Assembly (NCBI RefSeq): GCF_020283565.1
Contig: NC_060061.1
Coordinates: 38,043,362-38,107,361 of the forward strand
Source: Trifolium pratense
Lineage: Eukaryota > Streptophyta > Magnoliopsida > Fabales > Fabaceae
Direction: 5' to 3'
DNA length: 64,000 nt
Below the pieces are notes generated by a model. The model made no database searches. It was not told the origin of the DNA and saw only the letters and a list, made by a program, of their open reading frames with translations. Positions 10,403-19,891 of this stretch are shown one piece after another; the stretch's first letter is position 1; each line of letters starts with the position of its first letter. Position numbers and translations under genes: made by a program.

Positions 10403-11630
10403 GATGAATAATTTGCAAGTATACAATTAACCGTCAAGTAGTATAAAAATCGTTCTTTTCACAGGGATTGTTGTAATTCAAAAACAAGTTGAATACATAT
10501 TTAAACACATAAATTTAAATGTAAAAAGGGGGGAGAATTTGTTTGGTTCAAGTTTGATCATAAACTAACAAATGAAGAAAAGCGATTGATCCTTTTGGTT
10601 CATCTAATTACTACTTCTCTTGGTAATTTCATGTATGATTACAAATTTACTCAATTTAGTTTCACGATTAGATTAAATAAAAAATGATTATGCCCAATGT
10701 CTTGGTAACATAATCCTCTCCCTTGATCATCGATTCCTAATGTCTTAGGTAATCTATGATCAATTGAGGATTACAAACTTTAATCTATAAAATCTCAATT
10801 AACAATCCGAAATGTCTTAAGTGAAAGTTAATCGATCAATTATTCCTAGATCGATGATTCATTCCTATTGTCATAGTAAAATAAATCATTGAATTCATCA
10901 TATAAGTAGCTAATTCATATAAAGCATTAGGCATAAGTTATAATCAAAGAAACTAACTTCGTAATTCATATATCAATTCAAATGAGAATCACATGGTTCA
11001 AGAGAAATAGAAATCAGAATCCCCTAAGGACCAATCATGGGAATTTAGTTACACATAGTATAAGAAAACATTACAATCAAAGAAATGAGAGAAAGCATGT
11101 TTACAAAATGATCTTGATGTGTTTCCACACTTCAATCCTTGCCTCCAAGCTCCTAGATCTTCAAAAGTTGTTTAATTTGATGTTTCCAATGTCAATTTTC
11201 GATCCCTCATCTCAGATCTGCGTTTTCCTTTTATAACCGGAGTCAATAAATGAGAATTTCGCCTCAGGCACGAGCATTTTCGCCCCAAGCACAGAAGTTT
11301 CGCCTGAGGCACCAACATTTTCGCCCCAGGCGAACAGGCAAACAGAGAGGTACTTTTTCTGGTGAAATTTTCGCCTGAGGCACAGGATTTTTCGCCTCAG
11401 GCGAACAAGCAAACAGAGAGGTGCTTTTCAACTGGGAATTTTCGCCTCAGGCACAGGATTTTTCGCCTGGGACGAAAAAAACAGAATATTAGCTATTTTC
11501 TTCATTCTTCAGCTACTTTCATCCTTTGCAAATATCTTCAAACTAGTGCATTATTCTTCCATGAAATGAGTTACAATTCTTCTAAAAAACACTTGAAATT
11601 GGTCTTATTTTCATGTAATGACGCATGTCA
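10403..11630 (-). mobile_element. Solo LTR inserted in serpin exon 1
   Basis: 1,228 bp flanked by TCAGT at 10398-10402 and 11631-11635. It splits the serpin N-terminus: the paralog at 7150-7218 is continuous across the same point. Its left end (ATTTGCAAGTATACAATTAA...CACAGGGATTG) resembles the left end of the Athila-type LTR at 61186, so a minus orientation and a related family are inferred. The right end finishes CATGTCA. The interior has four or more copies of TTTCGCC(T)-type words at 11258-11475. No reading frame of note. Confidence 0.75.
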
Positions 11631-11799
11631 TCAGTGTGTCGTGGAAACCTATTTTTCTTCTCTTTGTTCTTCTCTTTGAATTTGAATCTGAAATCATCTT
11701 TGCAATACAAACAAGAAAACAGAAAGTCTCTTGATGCAGTCTTTGCAATCTTTCTTCTTCAGTTCTTCTTTTTATATATAGAAGTGTTTGCAATCTATT

Positions 11800-12620
11800 T
11801 CCATAGTATATCCCTTATTTTATAGAATAAAAAAAAAAAAAAAAGTCTTGCAGATCAAGTCATGGAAAAAGATTGGGAATTTTTTTTCTCTTCATTCATT
11901 TTTATTCAATATTTAAATTTTTTAGTCCTAGTGGTTGGAATTCTATCTTTTTAGTATTCGAACTCTGGTTCAGTATTCGAACCTTAATTAGTTTCACATA
12001 TATGCTCAACTTCTTTGATGTTTTAGGTTGGGTGGTTCATATTTATATGTGTATATTTCTTCAACAACTGAAAAATATTATTCGAGTAAAATTGCATTTA
12101 AGTGTAGAAATCTGAAAAATTATTAAAATTGATGCGGACAAATTAGGTAACTTGTAGTCTTGTAGAAATTACTTTTATTTAAATATATTGTAAGTAGTTT
12201 TTTTTTACTAAACTTTTTTTTTTATGCCTAAAAATATATTGTTTGTAGTTTTTTTTTTACTAAACTTTTTTTTTTTATGCCTAAACTTTCTATAATCTTT
12301 TTATTGACTTTTTTTTTTCTTTCTATAATTTTTCTTTTTTACTAAACTTTTTATAATTTTTTTAGTTTTTTCCCTATTTTTATGGATAGATTCAAATTTT
12401 TATTTTGTTCCTATTTTTATGCATATATTTTTAATCGAATAAAATTACAATGAAAGATATAAAATTTAAAATATTATTAAAACTGATAAAAACAAATTAG
12501 TAAATTTTGTAGTAATCAATTTTATTATACGACATAAAAATTAGAGATTATATAGATAAAGCTAATTTTTTTGGTACTCAAAAAAGAAGCTACTATTAAA
12601 ACCAAAAGTTAAAAAGTCTC
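11800..12620. other. AT-rich serpin upstream region
   Basis: The upstream region of the broken serpin gene, followed by very AT-rich DNA. Includes a two-copy tandem repeat at 12186-12310. No gene seen. Confidence 0.5.
12186..12310. repeat. Two-copy AT-rich tandem repeat
   Basis: A unit of about 65 bp (TTGTAAGTAG, T-run, ACTAAACTTTTTTTT, ATGCCTAAA) appears twice, diverged mainly in T-run length. Confidence 0.7.
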
Positions 12621-12697
12621 GTGAGCATAGCTCAGATGATTGAGAGATTGTATTATATATATGTAGGGGTCGGGGTTCGAACCCTAATCTTCCCACA
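12621..12697 (+). mobile_element. 5' part of a tRNA-derived SINE
   Basis: GTGAGCATAGCTCAGATGAT and GGGGTTCGAACCCTAA are the A and B boxes of the SINE family found elsewhere in the window. The usual 3' body (GCCACTRGGCTACTTGA) and A-tail are missing, so this is a 3'-truncated or recombined copy. Confidence 0.7.
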
Positions 12698-13086
12698 GGG
12701 TGTAATTTCAACTTCCAATTTCAACAAGTTCCACATGTACGGTGGACCAATTCCCAAACTTTTGGGAATTCAACCGCGGAAGACGGACAATTTAAGGCGG
12801 GTCGAAATAAGCCCATGTTAACAACAAAAGGAAAATACAAAATAGAGAAACATAAAACGGCTAGAGTTTCATTTAACATTACAAAAGGTTACTAGCGAAT
12901 GTATATAAAATCTAATGGACTATTATTTCATTATCTAATAGGAAACAGGGTAATTCACAACTCTGATTAACAGTGAAAAATTAGAAGCTCAAATTATAAC
13001 TGAGTTAACACAAACAAAACTCATTATTATTAATTAATATGCTTCCACACACAAACACATACATGAATTATGATTGCAAATCTTCA

Positions 13087-14052
13087 TTATGCATTGATGA
13101 AATCAGCTATGCGTTTAATCAAATTCTTAGCTTTATCACAATCTGGATTAAAAATATGAAACACATGATCTTCCTCTTGAGTCTCATAAAATTCAGCAGT
13201 ACCTTTCCAACCACTGTTAACCAATTTCTTGTGATAAAGTTTCCCTCTTTCCCTTAATATATCTTTCTCACAAACAGTAATAAGCACTTTTTCAACACCA
13301 ACTTCTTCAAGATTAGGAGCTTCTTCCACAAACGGATTAATCAAAGGATCATCATTTCCTTTATCAGAAGGACAAACAAATTCCCACCATTTATCAACCA
13401 TTTTCCTTCTCTCATAATCACTTATTTCAACACCAATTGGTTCCTTACCCCAAAAATAAGGATTCACCATTATAAGACCCAAAACCTTAAAATTCAAATG
13501 ATTTAGAACATTCAACTTTAAGGACATGTAGTGTCCTATGTTAGCACCAGCACTATCACCTGCTAAGAAAACTTTGTTAAAGTCAACTCTTTCTTTGATC
13601 AAGTTTTCATGATTTTCTTCATGATTTTCAATGGTGTGTGAAGCAATCCATTGAAGTGCTTCCCAAGAATCATCGTAAGCGGTTGGAAGAGGATGTTCGG
13701 GTGCTAACCGGTAATTAACAGAGATAGCGATGATGTTTGCTTCGAGTACTAGTTTGTTGAGGGAGTTATGGTAAAGTGGATCAGAGGCTGAAGATATACA
13801 ATAGGCTCCACCATGGAAGTAGATGATTAAAGGTAGTTTTTTTGAAGTGAAATTGTTGGGTGAGTAGAGTCTTGCTGTGAGACCAGTTTTTGGGATGATT
13901 GTGATGTCTTTTGAGATAACTTTGGTTTGAGGATCGATGCCGGGAGGAATGACATGAATGCCTGCTAATCTTTCTATGGTTCCGTTTTTGTGTACTCGAA
14001 GGTAAGGAGGAACATCTATGGAGATTTCTGGATAGGTTGGAATTGGATCCAT
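13087..14052 (-). CDS. Carboxylesterase (CXE/HIDH-like alpha/beta hydrolase)
   Basis: An intact intronless gene of 321 residues; the start codon ATG is at 14050-14052 and the stop begins the sequence at 13087. It belongs to the plant CXE group of the hormone-sensitive-lipase family, which contains gibberellin receptors, carboxylesterases and legume 2-hydroxyisoflavanone dehydratases. Seen: oxyanion-hole HGGAY (80-84), nucleophile elbow GDSAGAN (Ser167), Asp264 in CEKD and His296 in EDHVFHIF, a complete triad. The nucleophile is Ser, whereas soybean isoflavanone dehydratase is reported to use Thr, so an esterase role is favoured. No signal peptide is visible; the protein is probably cytosolic. 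A TTTAAATAATA about 75 bp upstream may act as TATA box. The substrate cannot be told. Confidence 0.9.
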   Translation of the reverse strand: MDPIPTYPEISIDVPPYLRVHKNGTIERLAGIHVIPPGIDPQTKVISKDITIIPKTGLTARLYSPNNFTSKKLPLIIYFHGGAYCISSASDPLYHNSLNKLVLEANIIAISVNYRLAPEHPLPTAYDDSWEALQWIASHTIENHEENHENLIKERVDFNKVFLAGDSAGANIGHYMSLKLNVLNHLNFKVLGLIMVNPYFWGKEPIGVEISDYERRKMVDKWWEFVCPSDKGNDDPLINPFVEEAPNLEEVGVEKVLITVCEKDILRERGKLYHKKLVNSGWKGTAEFYETQEEDHVFHIFNPDCDKAKNLIKRIADFINA

Positions 14053-14590
14053 TTTTGGAGAAGAGGAAGATTTGTGGAGTGGTAGAGAGAGTCAAGGGTG
14101 TGTGTTGATTGATGATGAGGCTATTATTTAAAAGAGTTTTCCCATAAATCTCATATCTTCTGCGCGCAACTGGAGAGACTAAACTCTTAACTTTAATAGA
14201 ACTTAAATGGACTGCAACTTTTAACATTTTTGCATGCCGAATTTCAATTTCAACGATTATTAATTGAGTCTGGTAGTCTGAGGGGGACTTAGTGGTCCTT
14301 AAACATAGCTGATTATTAAAGGACTTGTTGGTCTCAAAAGTCACAAGACAGAGGCAGCATTTATTTGTTTATTGAAATTGTTAAGTAACACTTGATTTTG
14401 GTGGCAACAATTTCAATGAGTAGATTTTATTTAATTTCAAAAGGATCTGTTTAATTTTCAATTTTTATTATAAAATTGATTTTTTGTTTTTTCATTTAAA
14501 ATATGAGTAGTATTAGACTCTGTTTGGCCTTTCTTTTTCTACTTCCCTTCTTTATAAAATAAAAATTAGGTAAGATCTACACTTTCTTTT

Positions 14591-14778
14591 AAGTATTTAA
14601 TTTATATGCACCGTCGGTGTAAAGTTATTTTGCACATGCATCCAATAATATACCGACACATCATGTATGGTAATTAAAAACACATGATGTGTCACATTCA
14701 TTAAATGATGTGGCAACGTGTTATTGGATGCATGTGTAAAAAAATGTTACACTGACGGTGCACAACAATTAAACTCTT
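14591..14778. mobile_element. Palindromic MITE
   Basis: Long inverted ends: the left side TGCACCGTCGGTGTAAAGTT...GCACATGCATCCAATAATA (from 14607) pairs with TATTGGATGCATGTGT...TTACACTGACGGTGCA (to 14762). Weaker pairing continues outward to 14591 and 14778. The whole could fold as a hairpin. The family and target duplication were not established. Confidence 0.7.
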
Positions 14779-15091
14779 CTTTTAATAATTTAAATGTGTT
14801 TATCCAATAACCAATGAAAATAAGTTATATACATGTGTACCACATGCAAATTTATTATTTTGTTCTCATTGCTTTTTGAGTAAATACTTCAAAATTACCG
14901 AGTAGTAGCTTAGAAAAAATATATATCTATAAATATAACTTTGAGGACCAAAATTATCAAGTAAAGAAATGTTTGAAATCTAATTACAATTTTTTGAAAT
15001 GTTTGAAATCTAATTACAATTTTTTATATATTCAATAACTATAATGACAATATCTTACCCATTCAAAAATAAAAAATGTTTTTAATTCATA

Positions 15092-15264
15092 CTCTCTTCG
15101 GTCTTTAATATAAGAAAACTTTTACTTTTTAGATACAATAAAACATTGATGTACCTAGATCCATTGAAATATTGATGTATCTAGATTATGATATGATCTA
15201 GGTACATCAATGTTTCATTGTATCTAAAAAGTAAAAGTTTTTTTATATTAAGGACCGGAATGAG
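15092..15264. mobile_element. Stowaway-like MITE, long inverted repeat
   Basis: 173 bp flanked by TA at 15090-15091 and 15265-15266. Ends CTCTCTTCGGTC and (complement of the right end) CTCATTCCGGTCC. The arms, which include ACTTTTTAGATACAAT and GATGTACCTAGAT, are inverted over most of the length, so a transcript would fold as a hairpin. Confidence 0.8.
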
Positions 15265-15725
15265 TATAAGAGAAGAAAGAATTGAGGAGATTGAAGAGAA
15301 TATTCTATAAGGGGATAGACTATGTGTGTAACCATAATAGATGTGTTTGATAAATCCAATGATTCTGAAAGAAAAATTAGACCATTTTAGATCACTTATT
15401 TTTCAAATCCATGTTTAAAAGATGCATTTGTCCCCCAGATATTTTTCTAATTCCCGTCACTTTGGGACATTGACTTATTATAGGAATAGAATGAGTAAAA
15501 AGATTTTTTTACATATTAATAGAGTTTGAAACTTCAAAAGAACAACATACCATCGGATAAATCCCTACCTCATTGGTGACCCAAAAAAAAATTTACTATC
15601 TCATTTACTTTTATGCTTATTAAAATAAGATAACTCATTTAGTTTTATAAATGAACATATATGAGGTAATTGACGTTTGTCTAAGGAGTAAATCTCTCAC
15701 AAATAAATATTTTATACATATCAAC

Positions 15726-15938
15726 GGCTCCGTTTGAATTAACTTATTTTTTAGTTTTGCAAACAGCTTATGCAATATAAATTAAATTTTATGCTATTTT
15801 ATAAGTTCACACTAGGAAAAATTGTATTTTTATAAGCTATTTTATTATAAATTATCTTGAAAAATTTATAATAATATATAAAAATTATATAAGTTGTTTG
15901 TTTGCATAAGTTCAAAAGTAACTAATCCAAACGGGGCC
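15726..15938. mobile_element. Probable MITE (GGCYCCGTTTG ends)
   Basis: Ends GGCTCCGTTTGAATTAACTT and, inverted, GGCCCCGTTTGGATTAGTTA. About 213 bp, non-coding. No clear target duplication, so it could be hAT- or Harbinger-derived. Confidence 0.55.
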
Positions 15939-17212
15939 TAAGAAATCAAACCTAGTTAATTTCAATTTTCAATACTTCACATCAATATTTTTTTTTAAAC
16001 AGGAACTTCATATTGATCACGATATACAAGATTTGAAAATTATTTCGATTTTAGATGTTTTTCTGAAGCCACAAAAATGGATATACAATTTAAAACAAAT
16101 AATATTTTGAGTCATATTTTTTAAAATTTGGGTTGAATCTTGAAAATTAGTCATCGGTGGTTGTTTTTAAATTTGCCTTCACGCTACAGCAAAGAAGGTT
16201 TTAAATTTGTCGTAAGCAGAGTGAGATGTACTAAGATCTCAAGAACAGAAAGCAATTTCTTGGCCTACTTATTATTATTTAAAATTAGTTTCTGTGAAAA
16301 TACAACTCGACATTAACAAATCATGATTGCAAGTTCCAACAGAAAAAATTGATCGTGGCATATAAATAATAATATTAATAAAGATGAATCGAATAAAATT
16401 GTACTTGGTTTGTCGGGGATGCAAAAATTATTAGAATGGTTGAGCATGCTTGATTAGTTTATGGCTTTGTTTAAGATGTGCAGTAATATTGTACAAGTTA
16501 AAGCAATTAAAAGTAATAATATTTACATACATATTTGATTTTGTAGGTGTTTTAACTATGATTTTTGTTGCTTAGAAAGGAAGCATTAAAACCTTGTCGT
16601 TCTTAGAGAGGAAACTCACATGAAATTGTTTGCTGAAAATTCATCATTCTAGTTTTCTAGGTTAACTAGTGAATGTGTCATGTGTAACTTAGATTTTATT
16701 CATATCTTAGATTCTTAATCGAAGGTGAGAAAAATACAAGAAATAGAAAATTTGAATTATATTGTTTTTTTAAAAAAATATATTTTAATCAAACTAGATA
16801 AAACAGATTGTTTATTTATTCATGTAAACAAGATAGCTTATTTATTTATTTATTTCATAAACAAAATTGCAGCATGTTAAATTCGCCAATACGAGGGCCC
16901 GTCACTTGACCTTGGGATTTAAAGAAGAGAAAAGAAAAATCAAATTCAAATCAATCATAGATGATATGAAGGAAATAAATTAGTCGATTGACTAACTAAT
17001 TTTAATTTAATTTCATTTATTTGCATGTAGTAGAGATTTTTTTTTAGAGAGCGCCAAAATCAGAATTTGCCATTCTATTTTATTTTGGGCTTTGCCCTCT
17101 TTTTATAAAGAAAAGAAAGAAAAAAAATCTTTTTGAATTTTGCAATATTTTCCATTTCTATTTTCTTAATTATTTTATGTGTTGCGATGGTATCTACTTT
17201 TTATCAATTTAA

Positions 17213-18142
17213 GGGGACGTTTGTTTCACGGATACATAAATGATTCTCAGGATTAACTTTCCCAGAAACATAAAAGCAGGAACCTTAGGAAAATAGCACA
17301 AAAAGTGTTTGGTTAGTAACTTTATTCCTAGGCATCTTTTCTTAAAAATTCCAAGGAATAACTAAACTATGTTTGGCTTGCAATGAATATTCCTGGAAAT
17401 AAATGTTATAAAATACCCCTAATGTAGATATAATGAAATCACCAATATTGTCCTGGAAATTTGTAAAATTTGTTCACTGACGATCACCATATTTATGAAA
17501 CAATTGATAGTCATCTCTGTTCCAAGAAAAATATATCAATCAATAATCAAGTAAAACCATATTCCCTTCCACTCCTTGTTTCTTTCACCATATATTCTCA
17601 TGCTAATTTACATTAAAAAAAAACAATAATGGGTAATTCAAAGAAGAAACATGATTATGTTTAATAATAACAAACAACAAATTATCGAGAGAAAAAAAAA
17701 TAGCAAACAACAACAAGATACAAATCTGAGAGTGAAAGAATTGGAAGAGTTAAAATGAATGTCATATTACCTGGAACAACATGAGTGAAATCTATAACCC
17801 AGAAAAACAGGCAAGTTGGTGATGAACAAACAATTTAGTAGAATATAAAGCAATTGTTTCAACGTGGAAATTGTTTTGGAGAGAAGATTGAGCGGGTAAA
17901 TCAAAAGGTAAAAATGGGTTTTCATAGCAGAACATATGGTTCCTAGGAACAAAATTTTCCAACCCTCATCTCATGCGAATAAATTGGAGAAGAACGTGGA
18001 TGGAACGTGGGTAGTTAGAGGTTCCTGGGTACTTTTTATTCCAAGTTTTTTTTTTGTGTTCCAATTTACCAAACGTGAGTTTATTTATTTTCATCCTCAG
18101 TATCCCGAGAATACTATTTTAAGAAGTGAAACAAACGCCCCC
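17213..18142. mobile_element. PIF/Harbinger-like non-autonomous element
   Basis: 930 bp with terminal inverted repeats GGGGACGTTTGTTTCAC and GTGAAACAAACGCCCCC, flanked by TAA at 17210-17212 and 18143-18145. A 3-bp TAA/TTA duplication and G-rich ends fit the PIF/Harbinger superfamily. The only frames inside are about 60 codons and show no DDE transposase motif, so it needs a partner for mobility. Confidence 0.8.
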
Positions 18143-18601
18143 TAATAAATATATGACATAGTAATTGATAAGTGCAAAGAGATCGTTAATTTTTACATAC
18201 ATTTGTAGTTCTTATTAACTTATTTTGCAAGTAATTCATTTAAAAAAAATCAATATAAATATTGGTTTGAATTTGAAATGTTAAATCAGACATTTTTATG
18301 CATTTCTATCCAAAATCCACCATTTTTATAGGAAAACTAGGAGTCAAGATGATTTGAATATACTTTTTTTCCCCCAACCTTATCCTCTGCTAGGGTTATG
18401 TGGCGGCCAACCCCATCTTTGTTTTGGATCCTCACCAGTTCGATCTGGATTTGCCCCATCTTTGTTTTGGTTTCTCTCTAGTGTTTCTCTACTAGTTCTA
18501 TCCTCTCTTTTGAGGTTTCAATCTTTTATTTTCCTAAATTTCTTGACCCAATCCCGTGTTCTGGTACTGTGGGTGTGTGTGTAAGTCAAAGGTAAGCATT
18601 C

Positions 18602-19891
18602 ATGGAAGGTCAAAGCTCAAAACGACCTGCTGATGACGAGGATGAAGCTATCACGGTGGAAGAAGATGAGATGTGCAAAGATGATGAAAGCTTTTGTCGT
18701 ACACTTGTTGGAAAGATATGGACCGAGAATCCTTATAACATACGGGCTTTCAAGCAAACGATGGTACAGGCCTGGAGATCGAGAAACCCGATTGAGATAC
18801 AAGACCTCAATAAGAACCTGTTTGTGTTCAAATTTGCAACGAAGAAGGAGGCAGAGCTGGTTCACAAGAATGGTCCATGGAGCTTTGACAGAAACCTTCT
18901 CATTTTGAACAAAATTTCTGGCAATGAACAACCATCTGAGCTTGCGATGGACCGAGCTTCGTTCTGGGTCAGAGTCTATGACTTGCCTCTAAAGCTGCGA
19001 TCAGAAGCTTTGGCAAAGAAATTGGGGAATAATATGGGTGTTTTTGAAGAAATGGATTTGAAGGAGTGTAACCGGATGGGAAAGTTCTTAAGAATCAGAG
19101 TATCTCTTGATCTAAGGAAGCCATTAAAAAGAGGTTCCAAACTCAACTTTCAAGGAAAGGAAATATGGGTCGACTACAAATACGAACGGCTGCCAAATTT
19201 CTGTTTTGCTTGTGGAAGAATTGGCCACCAAATGAGGGACTGTGAAGACATTGAAGACCAGGATGAAGATCAGTTTAGTGATTTGGAGGAAAAGCAACAA
19301 GCTTTTGGCCCTTGGCTTCGAGCGTCACCTCTCCCTAAGTCCTCATATGAAGTTAAAAAAGAATCAAACTCTAGCACGTGTAGCAAAAGCCTTTTTCCTT
19401 CAGCCAGCAATAGCAAAGACCAGAATTCGGGAACAGCGAAGGAGAGGGAGGAAGAAGTCGAACAACAAAACACTCCAACTAGCAATCAGTCACAACAAAA
19501 GGTCATAAAAGGTAACCAAACTGAAATTGCAGGAGGGGAGACAACAAAGGGAGGTAGTGTGCATAAGGAAATGGAAGTTGTTGCTGAATCCTTAGGGGCG
19601 GTGGCTATATCTACCGTGTCAAAGAAAGGAGGTGGGACTCAACCTACCACAGAGGTGAAAGGTCGAAAATGGGTGAGACATAAAGGAGTTAAATCAAAGA
19701 GAGGTCTAGCTGCAAAAGTTATAGAATTCGAACTGGGAAAACGATCACTTGTGGATGTGGAAATAACTGATGGCTCCATGGAAGCTACAAAGGGAGGGGA
19801 AAAAAAGAAAAGAGGGGATGTTGTGATGGAGGGCTGTCTTGTGTCATCTGGAACGGTGGTGTTGGAGGACCAACACCGCCGAGAACCATGA
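18602..19891 (+). CDS. LINE ORF1 (DUF4283 plus zinc knuckle)
   Basis: 429 residues; nucleic-acid-binding chaperone of a plant L1 element. Residues about 28-190 match the DUF4283 type (WRSRNPIEIQDLNKNLFVFKF, FWVRVYDLPLKLRSEALA). A single CCHC knuckle follows, FCFACGRIGHQMRDCE, near residues 200-216, then an acidic patch and a low-complexity Ser/Glu/Lys tail. The stop codon overlaps the ORF2 start as ATGA (19888-19891), so ORF2 is likely translated by termination-reinitiation. No internal stop. Confidence 0.9.
   Translation: MEGQSSKRPADDEDEAITVEEDEMCKDDESFCRTLVGKIWTENPYNIRAFKQTMVQAWRSRNPIEIQDLNKNLFVFKFATKKEAELVHKNGPWSFDRNLLILNKISGNEQPSELAMDRASFWVRVYDLPLKLRSEALAKKLGNNMGVFEEMDLKECNRMGKFLRIRVSLDLRKPLKRGSKLNFQGKEIWVDYKYERLPNFCFACGRIGHQMRDCEDIEDQDEDQFSDLEEKQQAFGPWLRASPLPKSSYEVKKESNSSTCSKSLFPSASNSKDQNSGTAKEREEEVEQQNTPTSNQSQQKVIKGNQTEIAGGETTKGGSVHKEMEVVAESLGAVAISTVSKKGGGTQPTTEVKGRKWVRHKGVKSKRGLAAKVIEFELGKRSLVDVEITDGSMEATKGGEKKKRGDVVMEGCLVSSGTVVLEDQHRREP

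Larger units (their letters stand above)
8606..11697 (-). pseudogene. Serpin gene broken by solo LTR and frameshift
   Basis: Two-exon plant serpin, minus strand. The likely start codon is at 11695-11697. Exon 1 runs 11697-11636 and then 10402-10031, split by a solo LTR at 10403-11630. The intron is 10030-9400 (GT-AG, holding a SINE) and exon 2 is 9399-8606. Exon 1 reads ITDLTKVSMTMANHLFSKQ, NIVFSPLSIYTVLSIIAAGS and ADFKASLASVDF. Exon 2 starts ALGVTKKINSWAKK, then meets TGA near 9355 because an A-run is one base short. The next frame carries on with MTNGLIKNVLPPGS to the normal end GTILFIGQVLNPIIK. The hinge EEGTEAAAV is intact. Counting from it, the reactive centre would be Leu-Lys-Ser, suggesting an ancestral trypsin-like target. 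The two breaks make it a pseudogene, unless the single-base loss is an assembly error and the LTR is spliced or tolerated. Confidence 0.85.
14053..18362. other. Gene-free 4.3 kb rich in DNA transposon relics
   Basis: Upstream of the carboxylesterase, with no host gene. It contains two clear MITEs, one probable MITE, a 930-bp Harbinger-like element and a 30-bp direct duplication at 14966-15025. The remainder is plain AT-rich DNA. Confidence 0.6.

Noticed and set aside
12621..12695. tRNA-like sequence (also 9701, 30786)
   Set aside because: The A and B boxes are there but the cloverleaf does not close and the 3' continuation is SINE body, so no tRNA gene was called.
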